Below are positions 38,863 to 50,600 of a stretch of 64,000 nucleotides of DNA, one piece after another (position 1 is the first letter of the stretch; every line of letters starts with the position of its first letter). The notes beneath the pieces were generated by a model. The model was not told the DNA's origin. It worked only from the letters and a program-made list of their open reading frames with translations, and ran no database searches. This DNA comes from Apostichopus japonicus. Lineage: Eukaryota; Echinodermata; Holothuroidea; Aspidochirotida; Stichopodidae. The DNA is taken from assembly GCF_037975245.1 (NCBI RefSeq), contig NC_092569.1, positions 19,461,501 to 19,525,500 on the forward strand. The letters are read 5' to 3'. The position numbers and the translations under genes were made by a program.

Positions 38863-39575
38863 GTAAGTGCCTAACCTCAAAGTCTTAGGTCTACGCTAGC
38901 CTAACAACAACTTAGGCAGGCACAAAGCCCAATGCCTAGTGCCCAATTTCTTTGCTTATATCTTATTCAAACAAGATCATTTGCTATCGATATTTGGCAA
39001 CGGGAATGAGGAAAACGAAATAAGGAACCCGATAAAACCTTGTAGGCGGTTAAAAAAATTGAAGACTCAAGACCGTCTCATTTCATAACTGTTGTAAACA
39101 GAACCGTTCGGTCATCATACATTTATGAATTCATAATATTGGTATATCTGTACATTTAGTTACAATAAGGTTTTTGACGGTATACCACACAACAATTCAC
39201 TCCCGGCAGCGATGGAAGCTGTTATTGTAACATACAGCGTGGCTGTTTCTTCAAAAGTATAACCTTTGACTGTTTATCTTCAAATCATAAGAATTGGGTA
39301 CTTTTATATTGATATTATTAACTGATCCGCTTTTAACCTCAGTCCCATTGCACCAATACTGTGAGATGATCGTCAGGTGTGCATTACGATTCCCCTAGAG
39401 GGAAACATAATGCAGCACGTGCTCTATGCAAGACAAAAGGCTGAGATCTTTGTGTGTAATAAACAATACATGTTGCTGTCGTCAGTCCCGAGTTGATGAT
39501 GAATAAACCAAACTATGTTGTCACGAGGCATCTCTCACATATAATGTAACACAAAATTAGCTTACTGAGAAAAAC
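38863..39575. other. unique intergenic stretch
   Basis: The first 80 bp continue the array block, after which similarity to the other copies ends. No coding, RNA or repeat feature is recognised. Confidence 0.5.
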
Positions 39576-40590
39576 GGTAGTAGTAGTAGTAAGTTGAGTC
39601 TCGTCTATCCGACATGCTCAGTGATTAACCTCCGCCATGTATCACGATCTTGCGCAAGGTTTATTGCTTCCTCGAAATTGTTAATATTAATGTCCTTAAA
39701 TTGCGACTTTATTTTTCCAAGCAAGGTAGTCACGGGCCTTCCTACTGGTTTAGCAGTATGTCTCAGGGCTTCTCTTAAAGCAACTTTTGCTGGAGCGTCC
39801 TCCTGGAGTCTTGCTACATGACCGAAAAATCTCAATCTTCTATGTGCGACTATGGATGACCAAGGTGTTTGGTTGGTTTCGTTGTAGAGCTCATCATTTG
39901 ATAACCAATTATTATTGGTCCATCTAATGTTGAGAATATTTCGAAGTAGTCTCCTTCGAAAAGTGTCAATTTTGCGATCAAGATCCTTCGTTGTGCCCCA
40001 CAGTTCGCAATTGTATAAAAAAAACTCTTTAATAAAGTCTCAAAAATCCTAGCTTAATGTTCCGGCTTATGTTTTTGCTTTTAAAAATGCTTGACAGTGT
40101 GTTGAAAGCATCGTTGGTTATACCAATTCTTTGGTTAACGTCTTCTTCGGTCCCCAGCATGCTTCCAACATATTTACACTTCTTCCAACTTTCATTTCCT
40201 TCTTGTGATTGAAAATTTCTCAGTTTTTGTGCAATTGATTTTCAGATTTCTTCCTGCCAGTTTGCCAGAAACTCGTTTTTCGATATCTTGCAGTATATGC
40301 TGACCAGTTGATGCCCAAGAGATATCATCAGCGTATTGTTGGTCTACTGTGAAAAAAGAATTAGTGGTGGTAGTACTGTAATCATGATCAACTAACTGCG
40401 ATGGCAGGATAACTGCATCAATATCATTATCATCTGATTTCAAAGAGTTGGCTAAATAAGTAATAAAAAATAGTGCGCTTGCACTATCTCCTTGTGGTGA
40501 ACCAATGTTAGTGATAAAAGGAAGTCCGAGTTTGCCCTCTAATTTGACGGCGTAGGAGACGTTATCGATTAGTAGTGATATCAGGTGAAG
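39576..40590 (-). mobile_element. decayed non-LTR retrotransposon, reverse transcriptase C-terminal half
   Basis: Read on the minus strand, the segment from about 40590 gives GKLGLPFITNIGSPQGDSAS, the reverse transcriptase motif with PQG, followed by the catalytic-site motif QQYADDISWAS near 40330. The frame then stops at 40192 and continues in shifted frames through a thumb-like part (NESWKKCKYVGSM) and a C-terminal tail (MRFFGHVARL, GRPVTTLLG, DRDTWRRL) ending at 39605. A (TAG)n simple repeat at 39577-39590 fits the 3' tail of a LINE. The N-terminal half and endonuclease are missing, with at least two frameshifts, so it is inactive. The clade is not certain. Confidence 0.8.
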
Positions 40591-42100
40591 TTAAACGGTA
40601 AGTGCAAGTTAATTTGATTTAATGCCAGGATTTTGGTCAAATATTAAAATTCTGAAATAACATTAATTTAGATATCAGACGGACTATAGGTGTTACTTAT
40701 CTCTCACAAAACGCAGCTCAGATACGTGATAGATTGACTCCTATTGATTGGTTAACTATCGGAAATAGAATAGCTAAAATGACCTAATGTTGTGCTTTTT
40801 TTATAATAATTATTATCAGTTATCATCATTGCTTTTTCTGCCTTAATGTGGAAGCATAATTTAAAATACAGATGGTGTGAAATAAGTAGGATTGCAGGTG
40901 ATATAAACCATTCTAGAAAGTATTTGGATCTATGTTTATATTACTCCGTGTTAGCTGTCTCTGTTGACATATAAATAGATGGCAGTATTTACATTTACAG
41001 TACTATCAGAATACCGGTGCATACGTTTCGTTCCTGTTGATGTTTGTGGTGATTGTAAGACATTACAAATACTTCAGCTATCATGTGCGGTTTGTAGGAT
41101 ATTCCAGTTGAAAACTTCTATCTATGCTTTTTTTTTTTTGGGGGGGGGGGTTGAAAGTGACTAGTTTAGTGTGTAAGTCAATTGAACGATTAATTGGTTC
41201 CACTACGCACTGTTTGTCGGTCTACTACGTATCTTTATAAACCGTATATAGTTTAACTGTTTGTGGACCTTCCTGTCGAGCTAATGATCAAAGCCACTGG
41301 TATCTGGAGGAAGTACACAAAAGCTGCTGCAACTATAGTTTCAGCAGACGTATTAGATATGATATTTAATCATTGTAGTGTACGCATATACTATGTACAT
41401 CTGAGATATATCAAGCAACCCGATCGTCTTTCCGGTAAAAGATACTACACGTAATTATTATACTTTGTGTTGAGTATTTCAGTTATGAAACATAACCTGA
41501 AGCAAAACATGATTAAAAAAAAATACACTTAATCTGAAACTCTAAATGTTTGGAAATCAAGTTTAATATATATACTTGAACTTATCAGGCACAAGATATG
41601 GTTAGCTCACTTTAAAGAATGCTTGTGCCTTGGTTAGTTCTTTACGATTTTACGTCAATCGAAAGTCTGAGACATGTAAAACAACGAATTCGTTCTACGC
41701 GGTAAAAAGTAAACACACATAACCTGAAGATAAAATGATCGGAAAATGTTTATTCTATTATCTTGACATTTATCAGACAGTAGATACGTTTTGTTGTTGT
41801 GGTAAAGAATGGACCAGCCATGTTTTTTGCTTTCGATTTTAAGTCATTAACACATGGTTCATTTTTGGTATATATATCCCCCTGTAAGTTTTGCAAAGCC
41901 CTGATGTGAAATTTTGATCATTATTGTAAATCGTTGCTTAATGATTTTCAGTATTTATGTTACATATACCCTTTCTGCAGTTACTAAATGTAGCACAGTA
42001 TGACACTTGCCCTTTACCTTTTAGAGTATACAGACAAGTCTACTTTTGATATACTCTTTGAATTCAGTAAAATTTAAATGAATTATATATAATAATGTTT
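40591..42100. other. unique AT-rich stretch, nothing recognised
   Basis: No match to the other array copies was noticed, and no coding frame, RNA or repeat is supported. A T/G homopolymer junction lies at 41128-41150. Confidence 0.4.
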
Positions 42101-43740
42101 TAACTATTACCATATATGGATCCCATTCTCCAGGGACGTATTATGGTGGACTTTAAAGGTGAAGTGGGGGGGGGGGGGGAGGAATTCCGACTGATTTATA
42201 AATCTGAACTTTTATGGAAAGGCCAAAGGCGAACAAATAATTTCATAAAGGAGGAGGACTGCCCTGGGGTCATTGAAACTGACTCCTACGTAGAGAGGGG
42301 GTGGGGGGAGGGTCTGGAGGTCCTCCCCACTTTCTGTTTTTAAGTATAGACGTCAAAAGGCACATCATCTACCTGACATAAAAGCGTTTCATCTAATACA
42401 TCGTAACGTTTACTCATCAGAAATGCAAACTGGGCTCGTTTAAAACACCGAAAGGGAAATGCTACGTATAAAGACTAGTAACGTGCACAAGTGAGTGAAG
42501 GAGGGGGGACACCGTTCGGTCGGAGATTCCTAAAATCAGTGGGGTTAGAATCCGTCCAATCCTCTATTTGCGGACCCCCCCCCCCCCCTGCGCATTTCTA
42601 TCTCACATAAAAGCGTTTCATCCAATACATCGTAACGTTTACTCACCTAAAAGATATTTGAATAGGAACATGTCGACAAATAAGTTCAGTTTCATCTTTC
42701 AAAAATTACCTGGGAATATTTTTACTTTCTAACTTCAACGTAACAGTTCAATCTGACGTGCAATTGGCAGAAAACGTGACGCATGTACAGAAACATCAAG
42801 AAGCATCATATTAATTATTTTTATAATTGTAGTTATTCGTTATAAAATCCGGGTAAAATTAGAAGTAGCACTATAAACGAAAGGTTGTGCTGATAAAAAG
42901 TAACAATGAACTCAAATGACCCCCCCTCCCCACTGATTGAGGTAGTCACCTGAATCTAGGGGGAAGGGTGAGGGGGCATGTAGTGGTGTCTTCCAAACCC
43001 TAGAAGAATTTAAGAAAATGGTTCATTCTGAGGCATAACTACATTTATATAGGTCTATATAATGTAGGTCTATGACGAAGCTCTAAAAGGAACATGGTGC
43101 TAATAAAATGTAATGATTTACAATTTATTTTCTAACTGATTTAGGTAGGGGCCTCAACCGTCACCAGACGTACCAATGTGTTTGTGATGGAGGGAGTAAC
43201 TGCAGGTCATTGAAACCGTTTTATATCAAGTTACGGGATATGGGGTCATAGAACCCAGATTTATTTTAAATTTAGATGTGAAATTGTCTGAGGCATATAC
43301 CATAAATGTGGTCCAAATAGGTAGCCCATAACGCATTTTTATTGATACTCTGTATGAGATTGTTATAAAATTAGAAGAAAAAAACATTCTTCCCCGGCTG
43401 ACGATCTGAGGTGGTCCCCAGCTCAGTTTTGCACACCGTTGCCCTCCATTGCCCCTGTATTGGTGGTGAAACTCCCCCTCCAGTGTACATTTGAGAGAAG
43501 CTTAGGATTTTAACTCCAGAGAAGACTTTATAATATCGGAGACACCACCTTCAGCTCCTCCCATCAGACATACAAACTGGGCTCATGTGAAACACCGAAG
43601 GAGAGACGTTTAAATAGAAGTGAAGTGCACAAGTGGGTGAGGGAGTGAAACATAGTTCAATCGGAGATTTCTAGATTCAGTGTGCACAGAATTTGACCAC
43701 CCGTGTCCCCCTCCCTATTTCAACACCCGAGCCGAAAAGG
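42100..43740. repeat. repeated upstream block of gene C
   Basis: Two diverged copies of a segment of about 200 bp occur near 42420-42600 and 43560-43740, with a third partial copy near 44180-44340. Each contains CAAACTGGGCTC or a related start, AACACCGAA, and a C-rich run. A single copy is present before gene A (about 940-1150). Poly-G and poly-C runs at 42166-42179 and 42575-42588 belong to these units. No gene is seen. Confidence 0.6.
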
Positions 43741-43770
43741 TGTGAGCTTATATTTGTTCTTAACATATTA

Positions 43771-44089
43771 GCATATTATGCATTTATATGCCAGGGTGTT
43801 ATAACACACTAACACGTGTTATGTTTTGGGAGCATGCGAGAGCTAGATAGGTTAAAGATACAATACAGTAAATCGTAGTGGTATTAAATATATATATTTT
43901 TTAATTTTTTTAAAATTTTTTTTTATATTTTTATATATATTTTATTTTTATTTTTATATAATATAAAATATTTTATATTTTATATTTTTTATATTTTATC
44001 TATTTTTTTAACACAGGCCGCAATAAAATGTGCCTCTAGCATAACACGTGTTATCATGTTATAACACAGATGCATATAAATGCGCAATA
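43771..44089. mobile_element. AT-rich MITE-like element with about 50-bp inverted ends
   Basis: The left end (GCATTTATATG, GTGTTATAACA, AACACGTGTTATG) is mirrored on the right (CATAACACGTGTTAT, TGTTATAACAC, CATATAAATGC). Between them lies an almost pure A/T core of about 120 bp (43888-44008). No frame is open. Target duplication is not clear, so family placement is open. Confidence 0.55.
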
Positions 44090-44532
44090 TATTCAAGTCG
44101 AAAACGCTATTATAAGCAACTGTACAATTCGGTTCGGGTGATTTCAACCCCCCACACAATCCATGTCGTCTTAATACATGTCAATGGGTCCTCACGACAA
44201 GATATTTGAATAGGAACATGCTGACAAAAATAATCGTTCAGTCTGAGATTACTAAAAAAGAATCCGACCAACCGTCCGTCTGCTGCCCCCCACCCCTCAC
44301 CCCCGCATATCAACCCTCACATAAAACCATTTCATCGTAACGGAACAGCTCAATATGACGTGCAATTAATAGAAAGCGTGACGCATGTACAGACACATCA
44401 AGAAGCATCATAATAATAACTATTATATTTGTAGTTATTCGTCATAAGATCCGGGTAATATTTTCCCCGTGTTTATACAATATATTGGAACAAACCATTA
44501 TACTGTAGCTTTCAGAAACCATCTTTAATTAC

Positions 44533-44540
44533 ATGCAAAT
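44533..44540 (+). promoter_or_regulatory. octamer-like ATGCAAAT upstream of gene C
   Basis: Counterpart of the site before gene A, in a well-conserved stretch of about 250 bp that also keeps CCATTATACTGTAGCTTTCAG and the sequence up to the start codon. Role is inferred only from conservation. Confidence 0.25.
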
Positions 44541-44699
44541 GACCCTAAAGGAAGGTCACAAGATGAAAAATTCCATTCTTGCCGGTGACAAATGCTCCTC
44601 CGTACTTTTATTTATTCCCGCTTTGCCAAAGTGTGCTTTACATCGATTTAGTTTGAATCAGTGTTTCATAGAGAATCAGCCAGAAAATATTATTTCATA

Positions 44700-47600
44700 A
44701 TGTGGATCCCAAGAAAGCTACGATTTCTTGTACAAATTTGTTTCTTTGTCCTGTCAAGAAATATAATCTGTTTCCACGGAGAGGTGAGTACATTTTTTCC
44801 ATTCTAATATTTCAGACTTTGTGGAATTTAATTTACTATAAAACTGTGATTATTATATAACTAATTTAACGGTAATTTTACCTATTTCAATAAATAAAAT
44901 GTTAAATATCATTTTAAATATCCCAATTTATAAAATAGTACAAACATTTCCATCGGTTAGGTAGATTTTAAATCCCGTTAGTTTTTCTGTCTTTAGTTGG
45001 ATTTTAACTTAAACAAATTTCAATAACTATTCTCAACAGGCTTGCTAAAAAGACTCAAAAGCAAACAAAAAACAAATGGGTTCTTAAATGTTAAACCACA
45101 GCTGTGTGTGTAGTTTTTATTAGTTGTCATCCCAAATAAAGGTCATACATTTCAAAACAGAATTCGTTTTTATTTGATTTCCAGAAATGAAGCTATATGT
45201 ATGAAAAATACGTGATATTTAAAGTGATGTGAAAAGTGTAAAGTATTTTGTAATGACAGTTTTGCATATAGTTGTCATCTCTCAGTGTAGGCCATGCACG
45301 AGAAATCAATATTAATTTCATTTTTGAATGAAATTCCATAAGTTAAACCTAGTCGTGACAAATACATGGCATTTAAATTTCGTCCTCTTTGAATATACAT
45401 TTGTAGGAACTTTTGCTCAGAAAACGTTCCTGATTATTCTAAACAAAAGTTTGTATAATAAAGAGACTGTAATATTTCACTCGCGTCACAGGCCGTCATT
45501 TAAAACAATGTATAGACAGTATTATATAATGTATTTGTCTCAATAGGTTTGTGTGTTTCTATATTGTTGTCATCTCCCAATAAAGGTCCACCTTGTTCAA
45601 AAGGGATTTAATTTTTTAGATCTATTTCAATTGATTTCCAGAAGTCAAATCTAAGTACAACAAAAAACATGGTATATAAACCTCGCTCTCGTTGGACAAG
45701 CAGTTGTACAATCTATCTCTCATAAAACAGCAAACTCAGTGCTGTTTGATATTCTCGAAAAATGAATTTCTATTCTTTCAAATTAACCGACTGTTCACTT
45801 GTCTTTATAAAGCTACATCATATATCTTTAGTTTCATTATAGTTCTTTTAAAAACAAGTTAAAGTATATTATTCAGCGTTGATTGTTGGATTTTGAAGTC
45901 AATTTAAAGATCTTTAATGATTTATCAAATCTGATTGCGATTGATCAAACAAAGACATCTGTCTAGAGCCTGCTGCTATTTTACATTAAGAGTAAATAAC
46001 ATCTCATCTCGTCCATTCTGAGAACTTTAAGTGCCTGTCATGTTACTATTGTTTCTAACCACACCAAACTCAGACGAAACTTGATTGAGTGAATCAAGTT
46101 CAAACGACTTTGACTTCAGTATTATCGTAGTTTATAATAAAAAAAATGTATTCAAAATGTTGCATTACTTTATAATTGAGGGCATACATTTTTTGAACCA
46201 GTTAGGATCAACTTTACAAAATTTCAAATTAAATGTCCCTGAACTATGTTGTATATATATTCAATATATATTCTAGACTACTATTAAAATGTCTAGGAAT
46301 GACCCCAAAAAATTAAGAAAAAGATGGAGTCGAGAGGAATGTATAATGATCAAATTCTGAAAGTGAATGTAAATTAAGACAGTCATGACTATATTTCTCA
46401 AACAGATCAATCTAGGATACAATTATTTTATAAAAATTAAATCAAATCAAATCAAACAAATTCAATACTTTTATTTTTAAGATCTAAATTTGTTCAAATT
46501 TAGGTTCGGGCCAACTTTATTTAAACATTTACTCTGTTAATAGTTTTCGTTGAGTGCACAGTTTGTCTACTCAATAATTTTACTTGCATTTTCGTCACTT
46601 GAAATGCCTCATACAATTCCGTCAAACATCTGCAGCTTTAAGAATAACTTACATTGTCAATTCATTCTTCATTGTTACGATAAAGTAATCTACAAAATAT
46701 TGAAATATTTTTCCCCTCCCCCCTAAAATGAAGAGAAGAAAAATAAGAAAGAGAGGCGGTAGCCTAAAAGCGATGTCGTAGATAAAACGGTTTTTAGTAC
46801 AGTAACAAGATTGCTGATTCAATCTGTTGTAGACGCTATTTTCACATTGATAATGGTATATTTATCTTTAGACGATCTTTACCTTATTTCTAAATCCAAC
46901 CGAACAAAAAACGCACGCTTAATGGTACTATGTATATAGCTATAAATTATAAGGTTAAGAACTATATATTATTTAGATTGTTGTCAATCAACTAACAGCG
47001 TTAAGAGAGTTTCTGTGTTAAGATTGTCAGAGTGTATCTTACGATAATTAATGCTTTATTCCCCCATCAAGGTAGTAGAACTCGGCTTAATTCATAGCTT
47101 CAAAACACAAATTTGAAGAGAAATCTGTCTAGCGGTTGCGTTTGCATTTGGTTAATGTATAAGGTAAACGAATCTTATCATCGGCAAATTTAAAAAGACA
47201 ATGTAGAAACACTGTAATTCATATCTAGGTCTATTTTTAACAGTTCGAGATAATGAGTACAAGAGTTTATTTGTGTGTTGTAACGGTGTTCTTTAGATTG
47301 AAAAGTAAAACTTCATTGTATTGAAGTAACGTTTCCAATGGCTTATCAAAGGATATTCAAATCTTAGTTGAAAACGAATCGGCACTCTTAATTTTTCATT
47401 ATTGAAATTTGGATAATTTTCTACAGTTATTAATCCTTGAGATCAATATAAGAACTTAATGTAAACTGTTAAACGCTGATCAGCATATAGAAAATTATAT
47501 GTCTGAAGAACAGAAACTATGGTATATTGATAAACAAAATTCTCGTTAATTTTCGTGTACTTAGTTCAATGAAATACTTAAAGAAAAATTTAACCCATTC

Positions 47601-50600
47601 ATTCACTGTCAAATATATAATTTTTTTTTTTCAAGAAGAAGAATAAAATAAACTCTCTCTGACTGGCCCTTCAACATTTTCGGTATATACACAAATCAAC
47701 ACAAATCATTCATTGTACTATTTTCTGAAAACAAAACTTAACAGATTTCTTTTTAATTGGTTTAATGATCTCAACGCATTTCAACATGCAACATTTTATG
47801 ACTTTTACAACATTTATGACCGAACTCGATTCAAGCTCCTATACACTAACTTTACATCAATCCTCGCTGTTATTACTCAAGTAAAGTATATGAAAGTATT
47901 CGCCATTGCAGAAAATAGGCACAGACGACTCAATATCGTACATATACCCTCATATAGTTCACGACTGAATGTAAACTGTAAATAAATTAAGGACATTCAA
48001 GTCAAATTGAACATATTGGGGAAAATATGTTTACTTTATTTATCGCTGATAACATATGCATGATTCTTTTGATTCTCTTTTACTCAGAGTAATCAACAAC
48101 TCTTCGTAGGAGCGACTGAAGGCAAAGTTCACAGTGAGTGTTTATTCATTTTCTATTAATTAACCTTTTTTTTCTATCTCCTGTTTATCGTACAATTTCT
48201 CATTGATTGATATTTTCATTTCTCATAACTCATGCCAAACATTTGTCACAGCAACATCCGTTAAAATTATTATGATCACTAACTCTCGTGTAATATGAGA
48301 AGGGATATATTTTCTGCTTATTACTTCCTTCAGTCACAAGCAAGTAAATACACTTTGAAAAAAGAAATAGAGATAGTTTTGCAAAAATCTTCGACACTAT
48401 AGATTTGAACTTTGTACACAAATTGCATGATAAAGCCATTCCTTATTTGTCAACATATGGTACGGTACACGTTGTGAATTAGTAAAGGATGTGTTAAATA
48501 TTTGTCGATGAATGCGCCCATTTTTTTATAGCCGTATTTTATCACTTTTGTATCACATTTGATTGCAAAACCTGTATATTATCTAAGCAACCTTGTGAAA
48601 TTATCATTCAAGTTCATTATTGCGTAAATAAGTTGCAGTTTGTTTACCAAATATTAAGCTTTCATACATTTACGTCACATATGTTCCAAGATTATATTCT
48701 GTACAAAAGTAAGAAACCTGAAGTAAACTTTTCTTGGAAAGGAAGTGATTTCTGAATTGAGTTTAACGTTAAAAAGCAAATTATTAATAGATTATGTTTT
48801 TCAGAATATCCTTTCATTTTGTTATTGTTTTTTTTATAGTTTATCCGATACTAAAAACTTTGATTTTCATATCTTTCACTAACCTTGAATTTTACCGTTT
48901 AGTTGAAATTTGACCATTTATATTTTGTATAACGTTACTGCAACTATTTAGAGAAGTGTCTTTGAGACGAAATTTTCAGTAATTTGTGTTTCATTTATAA
49001 CATATCACTGAATATCCAAGACTAGTGAAGGCATACCATGCTATCTTTTATTAGATCAATTGTAATATTATTTTGGAAAAAAAATTCTTACTATTGCATT
49101 CTTGCACTTGATGTGTTAAGCTAGCATTAAGTTGAGATGAAATACATGATTGTTTAATTAAACTTCTATATTTACATGATAACCTAATAATACATCTTGA
49201 AGACAACTGAGTTCTCATGATATCAGAGTCACCACTTGTTCTCCTTTTACAGACTATTTTTTCCTTTATCAACGTCAAGAATACCCAAGAGATTGTCACG
49301 AAGTGTTGCATCGGTGTTCATCTACAAGTTCCAGTGGTGTTTATCTCATTAAACCAGACGGCTATGCCGAACCTTTCGAAGTCTACTGTGATAACAGCGT
49401 AGATGATGGCGGATGGACGGTACGTAGTTCAAAATGTATTATGAATGTTGATGCCAAACATCAGCCGGATATTCAGCTAATTTCACCTAACTGAGCAAAT
49501 TTGTATATTATTAGCTCTCATGTTCTCCTAATCCTTTAAATAATTTTATGATCATGTTTACTTTTTTATACTTTCTCCATAAAACTCATGTTAAGTTGAT
49601 TACAATATACATTTCCTACTGAAATACAAAGAAATATGTACAATTTACCATGCTAGAACTCGTTTTATTTGTCATCCTTTCCATAATGTATCATAATTTG
49701 AATATGAAATACATCTTCGCTCCGGTTGTCAGCCTTTTAAGATCTTCAAATGGGATTGCTTCTGTAGTGGTTCACAATCAGCCTTGGATTTAAACTTTAT
49801 GTCACAAAATAAAGGAAAAAGGGAAAAAAAGTTAATGAATGGTAAGCTTTAATAATAATTCTAATTTAACTCAGTATCTCCTATGAATTATGTTCAAATT
49901 ATGTGTTCTGTTATGCAGATCATACAACGTCGGTTTGATGGATCGATAAATTTTAATCGCAGCTGGGAAGATTATCAGCTAGGATTTGGTTTTCTTTCGA
50001 GTGAATTGTGGATCGGTAATAAGAGGCTTTCATACTTAACCAATCAAAAGAGATATCAACTCCGTATTGACTTGACGACAACAAATGGTTCATCTTTTTA
50101 TGTGACGTATGACAAATTCCGGATAAGCGATGTCTTCAGCAACTACAAGCTCGTCAAAGCAGAAATAACCAACAGAACAGTAGGTAAATATATAGAAAAC
50201 CTTGCAGATACGTTTATTTATGTCTCAATTGAGTCTTATATGAGAAAATAAGGATGCAGGATTTCGAGGGATATGACGAGTTTCGAGATGACTAAAATGC
50301 TCACTATTAAGAAGTTTGGTGATACCTCTATCAATATTCCCATAAAGGTTTACTTCCATTTGCCTTACTTTCTACTAGACTGTGTCTGTTGTGTTGTATT
50401 TATGATTTTGTTTGTCAAATTTGGTTAACTTCTTGTCCAACTGTCTTGTTTAAAAGTGTCCTTAATTTTTCTTCGTTTCAGTTTGTCTCTGACGAAGATC
50501 CAGCTAGGATTGATAAGCCAGGCACTGTAACTTATTCAGTTTACGAAATTGTTTTCATCATAAGTTAAACTAAAGTCAAGTATCATATTAAGGTATTTTG

